Part shown: positions 25,031 to 34,780 of the stretch, piece by piece
How the letters are laid out: each line of letters starts with the position of its first letter
How positions within the stretch are numbered: the first letter of the stretch is position 1
Source: Propionibacteriaceae bacterium
GTDB taxonomy: Bacteria; Actinomycetota; Actinomycetes; Propionibacteriales; Propionibacteriaceae
Assembly: GCA_009778725.1 (NCBI GenBank)
Contig: WRFP01000002.1
Location: 1 to 43,733, forward strand
Direction: 5' to 3'
DNA length: 43,733 nucleotides
Position numbers and translations under genes: made by a program
The notes under the pieces: generated by a model
What the model was told of the DNA's origin: nothing
The model's input: only the letters and a program-made list of their open reading frames with translations
Databases searched by the model: none

Positions 25031-25873
25031 ATGAGTGAAAAGGTTCGTTCAATCAAGGACATGAAACGTCTGTCCAAGAATCGGATCATTGGGGAAATTC
25101 TCTTGGACGATAGTGTCATCGAATTTCAGGGAGAAGGAAACACACTGATTGCCCTTCCTCCAGCGGGACGAGGAGTCGCATCGGAATGGAACACAACACT
25201 ACGATCTGCGTCGATCAAATTCCTGGGCAACCAGTCCATAGTCATGCTCGCACCGTCGAAATGGGCCTATTGCATTGATGTTCGAATATTTTCAGAATGT
25301 TCGTTATGCTGCGGGGACAATTTTTTCAATCCCCGTGGAGGAGCTATGTCATTTACTGTTGGTGAACATTCTAATGTTCTGATGGGCTCCGGAGGGAGAG
25401 TAGCATCGAGAGTTCAGTTAGTAACCTCAGATCAACATCCACTCTATGACATGACAAGTATGACGAGAATCAATCCAAGCCGCAGTGTACTGGTTGGCGA
25501 CAAAGTTTGGTTAGGAAAAGACTCCTTGATCATGAAAGGGACACAACTCGGAACGGGAAGCACCGTGGCAGCCAGAGCTCTTGTGGCTGGAAAGCGAGTT
25601 CCCAGCTACTCATTGTGGGGTGGTGTGCCAGCTCAACAGCTCCGTGAGCATGTGTTCAGTCTCGGATTATACGTAGATTCACTAACACCACAAGAGACCG
25701 AAAGAGTCGCCACCCAAGATTCCAACTATGTTTTCTCCAAATTTCATGAACAACGAACGCTCAACTTTGACGAAGTCGACGGTCAGATCAGAAGTCTTAC
25801 CGATATTGACGAAAAGATATCATTTTTGATGCAATTTTTTGACCGCGGAGCTATTGATCGTTGGTTCATTTGA
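25031..25873 (+). CDS. Left-handed beta-helix acyl/acetyltransferase
   Basis: A 280-residue protein with hexapeptide-type repeats. The segment VLVGDKVWLGKDSLIMKGTQ, then LGTGSTVAARALVAGKRVP, then WGGVPAQQLRE is the classical end of the WcaF/NodL/maltose-acetyltransferase group. A histidine in SDQHPLYD is the probable catalytic residue. The N-terminal ~100 residues are beta-rich and unusual in sequence. The last ~75 residues are an acidic helical extension. Such enzymes transfer acetyl from acetyl-CoA to sugar hydroxyls or amines, here presumably O-acetylating the polymer or its precursor in the cytosol. Confidence 0.85.
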   Translation: MSEKVRSIKDMKRLSKNRIIGEILLDDSVIEFQGEGNTLIALPPAGRGVASEWNTTLRSASIKFLGNQSIVMLAPSKWAYCIDVRIFSECSLCCGDNFFNPRGGAMSFTVGEHSNVLMGSGGRVASRVQLVTSDQHPLYDMTSMTRINPSRSVLVGDKVWLGKDSLIMKGTQLGTGSTVAARALVAGKRVPSYSLWGGVPAQQLREHVFSLGLYVDSLTPQETERVATQDSNYVFSKFHEQRTLNFDEVDGQIRSLTDIDEKISFLMQFFDRGAIDRWFI

Positions 25874-26251
25874 CATATGGCTGTCGACCTCCTTCATGGT
25901 GTGACTTGGGTGGTGGCGTAACCCGTTGACAAAACGAACACATGACTCCCGAGTTCCGCTGACCTGATGGGGTATCTGGAATTGGTCAATGAAGTTAGAA
26001 TGATTAATATTCGGAGTAGACATGGTTTACCTCTGATTGAAGAACATGGGTCGGATGCAGTCATGTCACCCGGATGGGCCGGTTTGGTTCGCCTTGATTA
26101 TTCAGCGTCTCGGAGAACTTCACTTTGAGATTGGAGTTTGTGGTATGTCTCAAGGTGAACCGGTCCAAGGACACAACATTTCTGACTTCTCCCTAGAGGG
26201 GATTCGGCGGAAATCGGTGCTCTTGGGTGAGGCTCACTGAGGACGGACAGA
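25874..26251 (+). promoter_or_regulatory. Intergenic region with a candidate promoter
   Basis: About 380 bp without a supportable gene. A candidate promoter has TTGGTC at 25983-25988, a 16-nt spacer and TAATAT at 26005-26010. It would give a leader of about 235 nt before the GT2 gene. A TTGACA at 25926-25931 has no matching -10. The open frame 26037-26240 begins with TTG, has no ribosome site and no family signal. Confidence 0.35.
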
Positions 26252-27520
26252 ATGCAGGAGCATCTATCGATTAGTGTCATTATTCCAGCACTCAATGTTG
26301 CACCCTGGTTGCCACGTTGCTTGGAATCAGTATTGTCACAACGAGATGTGTCCCTGGAAGTCCTTCTGATAGATGACGGAAGTCTCGATGCCACAGCAGA
26401 GATCGCTACCGGTTTCCAAGCCGTCGATCCTCGTCTCCGAGTGCTCCGCACTCCCAGAGTTGGGGCTGGCGCGGCCCGCAACGTCGGCACATGCAAAGCA
26501 CAAGGCACCTATCTGGCTTTTGTTGATGCGGATGACAGTATCCCCGAGAATACATATGGGTCTTTGCTCCGAGTGGCATTGCAGACACAGGCTGATGTGA
26601 CAATCGGTCGCTACCTGAGGGTTGTCGACACTGTGGTGAGCGAACCTCAACCCTCCCATTTTCCCGCGCCGGGTCAGTTGCTCACGCTCCGTGATTTCCC
26701 TGACCTGCTCAGACAACGACAGTGCTGGAATCGACTGGTTCGTCGTGACTTCTGGCTGGAACACAATCTTCAGTTCAGTACGTCACGCAGGGCGAATGAT
26801 ATTCTCGCGATGACACGCATGTTACTGACGGCTGAACGAGTGGCCACGGTCGACGACATTGTTTATCACTATCACAGCCGCCCGGGAGATACGTCTATCA
26901 CGTCACTTCAAGGCCACGTGGACTTCTTCACAGACTACCTGCGCGAGGAGATCCAATGCGCTGAACTCTGTATGGGAACGCCAGACAGGGGAATCAAGAA
27001 ATCGTACGCCTTGACCGTACTGAGGAGGGACCTGCCGAAGCATCTCCAGTCACTGCTGGCCACCTACGATGCCCTCGACCCCGCAACCAGTGGAGCACTG
27101 CAAAACGACCTGTCCCTGTTTCTCAGCCTCGTTGCTGATGCCCCGATGGCACGTCCGGCAGCAGCATGTGCCTTCGCCGTTGAGACAGCGAGCAATGGAC
27201 AGTGGTCGACGTGTCAGAGGATCATCGCGGACCTGTGGAACCAGGAACCCGCCGAACCATCGGTGTACGCGTCTGGTCTGTGTTCGTGTCAGGATTCTCC
27301 CCACTTGCACCCATGGGTCTACACACACATTTTCACTGAGAAAGTGCTGCGGCGCTTGGCCACTCTGCCATCTGAGAGTCTGGCCACCGAAGTACGCGAT
27401 CATGCTCAGGTTTACCAATTGTGCCTTCAAAACTATTCGTCTTCGCTCGATCTGGATGACGGGGAAAAACGTGTCCTAGCCGAAATAAGGAAGGTGGGCA
27501 CATCCTCCGAGCCAGCATGA
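26252..27520 (+). CDS. GT2 glycosyltransferase
   Basis: A 422-residue inverting GT-A glycosyltransferase. ISVIIPALNVAPWLPRCLES starts the fold, then LIDDGSLDATAEI and the metal motif FVDADDSIPENTYG. RRANDILAMTRM supplies the acidic segment in the acceptor half. The catalytic domain covers residues ~6-230. The rest is helical and typical of wall-polymer GT2 enzymes such as TagF/TarP neighbours. It is cytosolic. A GAGG lies upstream of ATG 26252. It is followed 160 bp later by the pyruvyl transferase. Sugar specificity is unknown. Confidence 0.87.
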   Translation: MQEHLSISVIIPALNVAPWLPRCLESVLSQRDVSLEVLLIDDGSLDATAEIATGFQAVDPRLRVLRTPRVGAGAARNVGTCKAQGTYLAFVDADDSIPENTYGSLLRVALQTQADVTIGRYLRVVDTVVSEPQPSHFPAPGQLLTLRDFPDLLRQRQCWNRLVRRDFWLEHNLQFSTSRRANDILAMTRMLLTAERVATVDDIVYHYHSRPGDTSITSLQGHVDFFTDYLREEIQCAELCMGTPDRGIKKSYALTVLRRDLPKHLQSLLATYDALDPATSGALQNDLSLFLSLVADAPMARPAAACAFAVETASNGQWSTCQRIIADLWNQEPAEPSVYASGLCSCQDSPHLHPWVYTHIFTEKVLRRLATLPSESLATEVRDHAQVYQLCLQNYSSSLDLDDGEKRVLAEIRKVGTSSEPA

Positions 27521-27680
27521 TCCGTTCTGAATTGATGGCCGTGCACGCCATTGAGCGCATGGGCGATAGAGTGTTGCCCAATCGGCATGAGAAACACATA
27601 CCACAAAGGTTCCCCTGTCTCTGTCGAACTGCTGACAGGGAAAATAGTCACATGGAGTGAGTTACCATGGAGGGTAAGAA

Positions 27681-29006
27681 GTGAAAGAGATCTTGGTGAG
27701 AGGAGGCCGCCCTCCTCACGTGCCCATGTCACCTGAAGCTTCTCTGGCCAAGAACGGGTGGGGCGTCTTCGGGGGCAATATTGGCAATACTCTCTTCTTG
27801 AGTTCTGTCTTCCGAACACTCAACACCGCTGAAACTCAGGCCGTGGTGGATTGTTTGTTTCCAGAGAAAGGTGTCGCGGACATCGACCAGATGGCGGCAG
27901 AGATCAATGAACGATTCTCTGCTTGGGTGATACCTCTCGCGAACGCATTCCGTCCTGGATGGGAGCGCGCCCTTGGGAACATGACGCGTCTCGTGCGACG
28001 TCTGAAGATCCCATGCGTGGTTGTGGGAGTCGGAATTCAAAGTCCGCTCGGCACCGCTGTGATCAACAACGATCGCACGTGTGATTCGGCAAAAAAGTTC
28101 GCCACAGCCGTCCTCGACCATTCGGAGACGATCGGAGTGAGGGGTGAATTGTCCCAGCAGTTCCTCGTCAACCTGGGGATTCCCAAAGACTCGGTCGATG
28201 TCATCGGATGCCCGTCACTGTTCAATAATCCCGGAGATCTGCAGGTGGTCCGAAAGGTCGACAGGATCGGTAAGACCGATCCGGTGGCCATCAACATCAC
28301 GCCATCGAAACCGCCATTCGATCCGTCGCTCCTCGGTCCACTCACGGAAACCTACCCCAACATGATCTATGTGGCACAGCAATACGAAGAGCTACGACTC
28401 TTGTTGTGGGGCATTGACTGGACCACCACCTACCCTGACCTTCCCGTCCATTCTCAGCACCCGATGTATCAACAAGACAGGATTCGATTCTTCCTGGATC
28501 CCCCCCGGTGGCGCGCATTCATGAGCAACCAGGTCTTTGCCTTCGGCAGCCGACTCCACGGCAACATCGCCGCCGTTTCCGCCGGAACCCCGGCTTTGCT
28601 CATTGCCCATGATTCCCGAACGTCTGAAGTAGCCCAGTACCACTCCTTGCCATATCTCACCGTCCATGAGAGCCCGTCAGACTCGATCATCGACAGATTC
28701 TATGACAAGGCTGATTTCACCAAGTTCAACCAACGCCATCCTCAGCTTTTCCAGCACTACGTCGATTTCCTGGAGAAGAATGGCTTGTCGCACATCTTCC
28801 AGGAGGGAAACGCAAACCCTCAGTACGACGCCCTGCTCGCCTCTGCACAATACCCTGAGCCAGTCGGTGTCCTCGAAGCACATCTGAATCCAGCCGAACA
28901 GCAACTGCTGCGAAAGCTGGCGTGGCTGAGAAAAGACCAGGCCACCGACAAGCAACGAGCATCACGGGGTTACGACTTCGGATTCGTCCCTAAACAGGTC
29001 GCCTGA
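27681..29006 (+). CDS. Polysaccharide pyruvyl transferase family protein
   Basis: A 441-residue protein of the CsaB-related pyruvyl transferase family. The N-terminal GGNIGNTLFLSSVFRTL, the middle VVVGVGIQSPLG with GVRGELSQQFLVNLGI and VIGCPSLF, and the C-terminal FGSRLHGNIAAVSAGTPALL are the family landmarks. These enzymes transfer pyruvate from phosphoenolpyruvate to a sugar as a ketal. In Bacillus, CsaB pyruvylates the secondary wall polymer so that SLH domains can bind. GTG 27681 is supported by GGAGGG 6 nt upstream. It is paralogous to 34781-36202. Given the SLH-like proteins of this locus, the same anchoring role is likely (inference). Confidence 0.87.
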   Translation: MKEILVRGGRPPHVPMSPEASLAKNGWGVFGGNIGNTLFLSSVFRTLNTAETQAVVDCLFPEKGVADIDQMAAEINERFSAWVIPLANAFRPGWERALGNMTRLVRRLKIPCVVVGVGIQSPLGTAVINNDRTCDSAKKFATAVLDHSETIGVRGELSQQFLVNLGIPKDSVDVIGCPSLFNNPGDLQVVRKVDRIGKTDPVAINITPSKPPFDPSLLGPLTETYPNMIYVAQQYEELRLLLWGIDWTTTYPDLPVHSQHPMYQQDRIRFFLDPPRWRAFMSNQVFAFGSRLHGNIAAVSAGTPALLIAHDSRTSEVAQYHSLPYLTVHESPSDSIIDRFYDKADFTKFNQRHPQLFQHYVDFLEKNGLSHIFQEGNANPQYDALLASAQYPEPVGVLEAHLNPAEQQLLRKLAWLRKDQATDKQRASRGYDFGFVPKQVA

Positions 29007-29013
29007 TGTGCCC

Positions 29014-29040
29014 TGCCGGAGCACCAGGTGTCCGCCGGCA
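29014..29040. terminator. Hairpin between converging genes
   Basis: TGCCGG (29014-29019) pairs with CCGGCA (29035-29040), with a small inner stem. It lies just after the pyruvyl transferase stop, between converging transcription units. There is no U-run on either side, so it is tentative as a bidirectional terminator. Confidence 0.3.
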
Positions 29041-29108
29041 TTCGGGTGTAACCCCGCTGCTGATCTTCCCTGTCGCATAACCGATGATCCGCTTCGGGCT
29101 CAATCGGG

Positions 29109-32100
29109 TTACCCCAACAGATGCCGAACAAGCCGCTCCCCTGCGTGTCCGTCTTCCAGGGGAAGAAAGTCTTTGATGAATGCGTCTCTGTTGGGCTGAT
29201 AGTCCTGGTGGATCCTGTCCAGAGAACCCAGCACGTCCACCAATTCCTCGAGTGTTCGACACCAAGGCCCGGGGGCTGTGCCTTCGTACGGAATAAGCGA
29301 TCCGCGTTCCTGACCCATATATTGGTCCAGATCAGGGACGAAGAAGACCATTGGATTGTTGGTCAGCGCATAGTCGAACCGCAATGACGAGTAGTCCAGA
29401 ACAGCCACATCTGAAGCCAGACACAACTCCTCAACCCGTGGATAGCTGGTCACATCAATGACCCGTGCTCCTCTCTCGCGAACATCGCCACCACGCCCCT
29501 CCATCGGATGACCCCGCATCAAGACCACATAGTCAGGAGTGAGGCGAGCGGCCAGCTCCGCCGGGCTCAACACGTCCGACGTCCGAGCTGTGGTCTCATT
29601 GTCGGACAGCCAGTCCCGGAACGTTGGCGCGTACAACACAGCTATCGCAGAGTCAGAGATCCCCAGCCAAGACCGCACCCGCATACGGATGTCAGTGCGA
29701 TCCGGGTCAAAGTACAGATCGTTTCTCGGGTAACCGATCTCGAGCATCGTATAGGCGCCAGGGAACGTATATTCCAGAAGTGGCGTGGCGTAGGGAGCCG
29801 GAGAAATCAGATAATCCCACTCGTTTTGCCTTTCCAGGTACGAGCGCACACGAAGAGAGGAGAATCCAGCTCCCGGCCAGTACGGTACACCTGCCAGTTT
29901 GAAGGGATAGCCGTGAAAGGTTTCCACGATCACCTGCCCTGGGTTCTTCCGATACCAATCTGGTTGATGGACATTCCATACCGAGAACTTGGAGGTCCCA
30001 AGAGCTTCATACCATTCGTGACTTCCTATCACCACCGGGATTCCCCCATCGGGTATAGCCACCGACAAATCCTGGACAGCCCATAGAACCCGCAGGTCGA
30101 GGCCCATCCTCAGGATCGCTTGGTGGATTCCGTACTGATTGCAGGTAGCCACCTCTCCGAAGTAGCTGCGCAACAAAATGGTATCTTCGCGAAGACCTGA
30201 CGTCCTCATGGTGGGCACCTGAGTACGACCAACACTCAGCGATCGTTTCTCTTGCTCAGACGGCTGAAGGGGAGGGGCGATGACGACTTGCCCACGCCTG
30301 GCCGGGGTCAGCTCAAATCGAGCGTTGCACTGACGTGACTCAAACTGAATCGGGACCCGTGGACCGATTTGCTGGGCGAAAACCAAGCATTCAGCACAAT
30401 CCTCGCGCACACCTGATCCATCGTCGGAATCAAGCGACGCTGCTCCGAGCATGTACTCTCCGCGAGGCAGCACACGTTCACCGGCACCCCACAGATCAGC
30501 TTCCAAGGGCAACACAGCACTCCACTGACTGCCTTCCCACGACACCGGAGCTGCCAGCCGCGTCTTCTTGTTGAAGAGACAAGCTTCGACTCGTCGATGG
30601 GCAGAGATGGCTCCACCCGACAAACACACACTGCTCGCCGTGAATACCACGTCATCCACTCTCAGGCGCAAGTCTTGAAGGAACCAGACTGACATATTGC
30701 CAGCAGTACTCCGGGCGAGGGCAAAACCGGTCTCCCCCACCGCCAGGGGAATCTTGTTGAACGGTTGCGGCCAACAAATGGCGAAGTCACCCGAGCCTGT
30801 ACGAACACGTACCAACAAATCTTTCCGTATATCCACCATGGACTCGCGGGGGGGCAACTTCAGGTAAAAGTCCCAGCGATTCTCACCTTGGATTCCCAAT
30901 TCTGCTACGGCTACCGGATGCTCAGCATCGTGCTCAGGGTAAATCACAACCTGATCAGGGGTGGCCTTCCGTAACGGATGCCCGAGCATGGTGCCAGTCA
31001 GCCCATCGCTCTGCACCTCAATATCGCACACAGAGAACTCTGGCTGCGTGACTTCGACCAGGACATCCTCGAAGTGACGGGGAGGTCTGACCCTGGCTTG
31101 GATTCCTGAGTCCGTGACACCCACACCGGCGTGGAGAGCCGAACTCCAGCGGTTCATTTTCTGGATTCGGGCTGTCTGCCTCAGGGACCCACATGTGACC
31201 GTCACTTCCATGGCCCACGTCACGCTTCGGACTCCATGGTTGAGCATGTCGGGACAGAGGACTACTCGGAATCCGCTCTTCGAATAGTCGTTGGACTGAT
31301 GAGACGACCGAACATTCGCCTCGGGTATTTCACATTGTTCGACTTCGAGATGTTGACGATTTGAACCACTGACAAGGTCGACTTCGATTCTTGCATCGTT
31401 GTCTGCCAGATCAAGACACGTGATATAGGCCCAACCCGTGATCGTGAGAGAACTATGATCTGGCGCCCAGGCCGCACCACGCAGTGACGCTTCGACTCTG
31501 ATGTCCGTGCTGGACACAGCCAGCACCTCGACAGGGTAACAGACGTCTTCATCATCCCAGAAGGGTACTTCGGCAATGAGAGTGTCATCCCTCCACGTCG
31601 TTCGCATGACATCAGCATTCATTCCGTCTTGATAAAGGTAGTCACGGACTGCGTCACGCCGGTCGATCAAGACCAACCATTCCAAGCCGGCAACTCGTGG
31701 TGTCACCAGCTTCCAATCGTCGGTCGGCATGCCAGCCGTGAACTCCCGCAAGCCGTCGCGTAACATGTCCCAATACTCATCCGACACGGCATCGGGATCG
31801 GTCATGGAATGCCGGAAGTCATTGTTGAGAAACTGCAACAACCGTACTCGTGCCAAAGCTTCAGACCCGAACGCTCTCAGGACAGACCTGCTTGCACGAA
31901 AGGCCCGCAACCTGTCGTTGAGGTCTTCTACCGTATGCACTTGCTGCGTGATGGAAGACCTGCTCTCCCTGGCGCGCCATCCATACACTTGATCCGACAA
32001 GACATCGAATTGCTTCGCCTGCGCATATGCTTCGGCAGTCACCTCTTGGTCTTCGTACAACACCCCCTCAGGCATGTTCAGATGTGCGTCTCGCCAGAAA

Positions 32101-32861
32101 GCGGTTCTGAACACCTTGCTCCAAACAACAGCATTACACAAAATGTCTGGTTGCTCGGAAAGTGTGACACCGGTCCTGTTGTACCGATGTGCCTGCATGA
32201 TCCATGAAGCTGGATTCCATCGCCGCAGTGAGTTGAAGCGATAGTAACTGGCGACGACGAAATCGGACCCTGACTTCTGGAGACACTTCACCATTGTTTC
32301 AGCCGCGTGAGGAACAACCACATCATCAGAATCGATGAACCACAGGAACTCGCCTTGAGCCAGTTTGGCACCCCGGTTGCGAGCAGCACTGGGGCCCAAG
32401 GGCTCCTGAGCAACCCACTTCACCCACGGATGTGTCGTGGAGAACGAGCGTACGATGTCCTCGGTTCTGTCATCGCAACCATCGAGGACAACTAACACAT
32501 CGATATTTTTGTATGTCTGAGCGGCGATCGATTCTAGGCACTGCCCGATATAGGCCTCAACGTTGTGTGCAGGCATCACAACAGATATCCGATTGTGAAC
32601 CAATCCACCACCTCGGAAAGGCAGCAGAAGACGCCTCGTCAGCCTGCCGTTCGGCCCACAGTAGACACGCCACACACCCTGGATAACCGCAACAACGACA
32701 GACCCATGCTGACTGCGCGGAGTGGAATTATAGATGGTTGTCGCTTGTTTAACGATTTCTCGAGGAAGAATGCGTTTGCCCAACCGGGCTGCCTTACCTC
32801 GAACCCATCTCCATCCAGGCATGGTTCCCCACCATTTCCTCAATTTCTGCCTAATAGACAT
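29109..32861 (-). CDS. GT2 fused to TagF-like CDP-glycerol glycerophosphotransferase
   Basis: A 1250-residue fusion. Residues 1-50 are basic and tryptophan-rich (MSIRQKLRKWWGTMPGWRWV), a likely membrane-surface anchor. Residues ~90-320 form a GT2 domain (ISVVMPAHNVEAYIGQCLES, VVLDGCDDRTED, FIDSDDVV). Residues ~420-870 are beta-rich and of no known function. Residues ~900-1250 are a TagF-type domain. The two histidines essential in TagF appear in TFHGYPFK (~983) and MRGHPMEGRGG (~1116), followed by LDYSSLRFDY and FFVPDLDQY. TagF enzymes move glycerol-phosphate (or other polyol-phosphates) from CDP-polyol to a lipid-linked acceptor. The fusion could build a repeating sugar-phosphate unit by itself (inference). 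It is paralogous to the gene at 32981. Confidence 0.88.
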   Translation of the reverse strand: MSIRQKLRKWWGTMPGWRWVRGKAARLGKRILPREIVKQATTIYNSTPRSQHGSVVVAVIQGVWRVYCGPNGRLTRRLLLPFRGGGLVHNRISVVMPAHNVEAYIGQCLESIAAQTYKNIDVLVVLDGCDDRTEDIVRSFSTTHPWVKWVAQEPLGPSAARNRGAKLAQGEFLWFIDSDDVVVPHAAETMVKCLQKSGSDFVVASYYRFNSLRRWNPASWIMQAHRYNRTGVTLSEQPDILCNAVVWSKVFRTAFWRDAHLNMPEGVLYEDQEVTAEAYAQAKQFDVLSDQVYGWRARESRSSITQQVHTVEDLNDRLRAFRASRSVLRAFGSEALARVRLLQFLNNDFRHSMTDPDAVSDEYWDMLRDGLREFTAGMPTDDWKLVTPRVAGLEWLVLIDRRDAVRDYLYQDGMNADVMRTTWRDDTLIAEVPFWDDEDVCYPVEVLAVSSTDIRVEASLRGAAWAPDHSSLTITGWAYITCLDLADNDARIEVDLVSGSNRQHLEVEQCEIPEANVRSSHQSNDYSKSGFRVVLCPDMLNHGVRSVTWAMEVTVTCGSLRQTARIQKMNRWSSALHAGVGVTDSGIQARVRPPRHFEDVLVEVTQPEFSVCDIEVQSDGLTGTMLGHPLRKATPDQVVIYPEHDAEHPVAVAELGIQGENRWDFYLKLPPRESMVDIRKDLLVRVRTGSGDFAICWPQPFNKIPLAVGETGFALARSTAGNMSVWFLQDLRLRVDDVVFTASSVCLSGGAISAHRRVEACLFNKKTRLAAPVSWEGSQWSAVLPLEADLWGAGERVLPRGEYMLGAASLDSDDGSGVREDCAECLVFAQQIGPRVPIQFESRQCNARFELTPARRGQVVIAPPLQPSEQEKRSLSVGRTQVPTMRTSGLREDTILLRSYFGEVATCNQYGIHQAILRMGLDLRVLWAVQDLSVAIPDGGIPVVIGSHEWYEALGTSKFSVWNVHQPDWYRKNPGQVIVETFHGYPFKLAGVPYWPGAGFSSLRVRSYLERQNEWDYLISPAPYATPLLEYTFPGAYTMLEIGYPRNDLYFDPDRTDIRMRVRSWLGISDSAIAVLYAPTFRDWLSDNETTARTSDVLSPAELAARLTPDYVVLMRGHPMEGRGGDVRERGARVIDVTSYPRVEELCLASDVAVLDYSSLRFDYALTNNPMVFFVPDLDQYMGQERGSLIPYEGTAPGPWCRTLEELVDVLGSLDRIHQDYQPNRDAFIKDFLPLEDGHAGERLVRHLLG

Positions 32862-32980
32862 CTACCTGCCCATCCCAGGTTGCACGTTACCAGCAGCCTG
32901 GGAAGAGCACCAAAACAACCAGGCTCTACCACGGTGTGACGAAGAAAATATGCCACATTTCCGGCGTCACCAGGCACACC

Positions 32981-34765
32981 CTACTCATGTTCAAGCAAGG
33001 TACGGACGAGTCTGGAGCCGGCGTGTCCATCTTCCAATGGCAGAAAATCGTGGATGAACTGAGTCCATTGCCCGCGGTATTCTTCCCCCAAACCTCGTCC
33101 ATCGCGCAGCGCCGATACCAATTCCTCGATAGTACGGCACTGCGGTCCCGGGGCCGTTCCTTCGTAGGGAATCAATGATCCCCGTTCTTGGTTCATGTAG
33201 CGGTCCAGATCGGGGACGAAGAAGACCATGGGATTGCCGGTCAGTGCGTAATCGAAACGCAACGAAGAGTAGTCGAATACTCCGATATCCGAAGCCAAAC
33301 ACAACTCTTCCACCCGAGGATACGAAGTCACGTCGATCACTTGAGCTCCGCTGTCACGCGATTCGCCTCCCCGGCCTTCCATCGGATGTCCACGCATCAA
33401 CACGGTGTAGGCAGGCCCAAGCATCGACGCCAGTCTGTTGGGACTGAGCAGTTCAGACACCCGGGCCTTGGTTTCATTGTCCGACAACCAGTCTCGATAG
33501 GTCGGAGCGTACAACACAACCATTGTCTCGTCGGGGATCCCCAAGACGCTTCGAGTACGGGAGCGGACCTGGTCGCGAGATGGATCGAAAAAAATGTCGT
33601 TTCTCGGATAGCCGATCTCAAGGATCTCCTGGGCTCCCGGAAAACACCGCTCGAGCAAGGGTGTCGCATACGGAGCCGGGGACACAAGATAGTCCCACTG
33701 AGTGTGTCGTTCCAGGAAAGACTGAATCCTGAGCTGCGAGAAACCTGCTCCCGGCCAGTACGGCATTCCCGCCAATTTGAACGGGTATCCGTGGAATGTC
33801 TGCACCATCACCTGCCCTGGGTTTTTCCGATACCAATCAGGCTGATGCACATTCCACACCGAGTACTTTGCCGTTGCCAGCGTCTCATACCATTCACGGC
33901 TGCCGATCAGAACAGGAACTCCCCCCTCCGGGATGCCCACCGAATGATCCTTGACCCCCCACACGACCCGAAGGTCCACGCCGTCGCGTGCGATCGCGTG
34001 ATGGACTCCCAGCGGATTACAGTTGGCCACCTCCCCGTAATAACTACGCAGCAGGATCGTCCGATCATCCAAACCCCCCTGCCCCAACAGCGGGATGTCC
34101 TGCTGCCAGTCCCTCGGTGACCGTGCATCGCGTTTTTCGGCTGGAAGAGGAGCTTTGACTTCAAGAATCCCCCGATGACGAGCAGACAGTCCGATGCTAG
34201 CGTGACAGGAGTCGGATTCAGTGACCATTGGCAATAGGTGTTCTGCGGACCGCTGGAAGACGACAGTTCGTGTCGCATCCATGACAGTTGTTCGCGCCTC
34301 AGGAACCCCCAGTACAACGCCGCCGAGAGCATACTTGCCGCTGGGCAGTGGCCGCCAACCGTCACCCCACAGATCAACGCCTAGGGGAACGACCACACGC
34401 CACCGATGCTCCTCCGCCCAAACCACTGGAACACAGATCTTGTGAACCTGACCCAGCAAACAGATGCCCACATCACGGTACGACGAGGAGGATCGCCCTG
34501 ACATGATCAAACCCTGTGCCGTGAGATCGACCTGATCAACACTCAGCCTCAGGTCTGGTGGCACCCACACTGGCAGATCTCGGCGTACGGCCTGCTCGCT
34601 GGTCACGACTGGGCAGACCGCCCCAGGGGTGATCATCGTCCAGGCCATTCTCGACGGCCGGATTCGGTCTCGAAAGCCGACGTAAGCTGATCGTGGCAAG
34701 ATGCGCTTCATCGCCTTCACAAGCCACTTGTACATCTTCTTTGATATGGGCGCCACCTCATTCAC
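32981..34765 (-). CDS. TagF-like CDP-glycerol glycerophosphotransferase
   Basis: A 594-residue paralogue of the C-terminal half of its downstream neighbour. Residues 10-40 are a basic amphipathic segment (MYKWLVKAMKRILPRSAYVG). Residues ~65-210 match the last part of the neighbour's beta-rich region. Residues ~240-594 form the glycerophosphotransferase domain, with TFHGYPFK (~323), MRGHPMEGRGG (~458), FDYSSLRFDY and FFVPDLDRY. Long stretches are identical in the two proteins, for example WNVHQPDWYRKNPGQV, so they arose by duplication. The start is GTG 34765 with GAGG about 5 nt upstream and 15 bp after the pyruvyl transferase stop. One copy may prime and the other polymerise, as TagB/TagF do. 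Confidence 0.9.
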   Translation of the reverse strand: MNEVAPISKKMYKWLVKAMKRILPRSAYVGFRDRIRPSRMAWTMITPGAVCPVVTSEQAVRRDLPVWVPPDLRLSVDQVDLTAQGLIMSGRSSSSYRDVGICLLGQVHKICVPVVWAEEHRWRVVVPLGVDLWGDGWRPLPSGKYALGGVVLGVPEARTTVMDATRTVVFQRSAEHLLPMVTESDSCHASIGLSARHRGILEVKAPLPAEKRDARSPRDWQQDIPLLGQGGLDDRTILLRSYYGEVANCNPLGVHHAIARDGVDLRVVWGVKDHSVGIPEGGVPVLIGSREWYETLATAKYSVWNVHQPDWYRKNPGQVMVQTFHGYPFKLAGMPYWPGAGFSQLRIQSFLERHTQWDYLVSPAPYATPLLERCFPGAQEILEIGYPRNDIFFDPSRDQVRSRTRSVLGIPDETMVVLYAPTYRDWLSDNETKARVSELLSPNRLASMLGPAYTVLMRGHPMEGRGGESRDSGAQVIDVTSYPRVEELCLASDIGVFDYSSLRFDYALTGNPMVFFVPDLDRYMNQERGSLIPYEGTAPGPQCRTIEELVSALRDGRGLGEEYRGQWTQFIHDFLPLEDGHAGSRLVRTLLEHE

Positions 34766-34780
34766 CGGTCCCTCGAAGAC

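Noticed and set aside
26037-26240. 67-codon frame in the gap before the GT2 gene at 26252
   Set aside because: TTG start, no ribosome site and unremarkable sequence; treated as part of the leader region.
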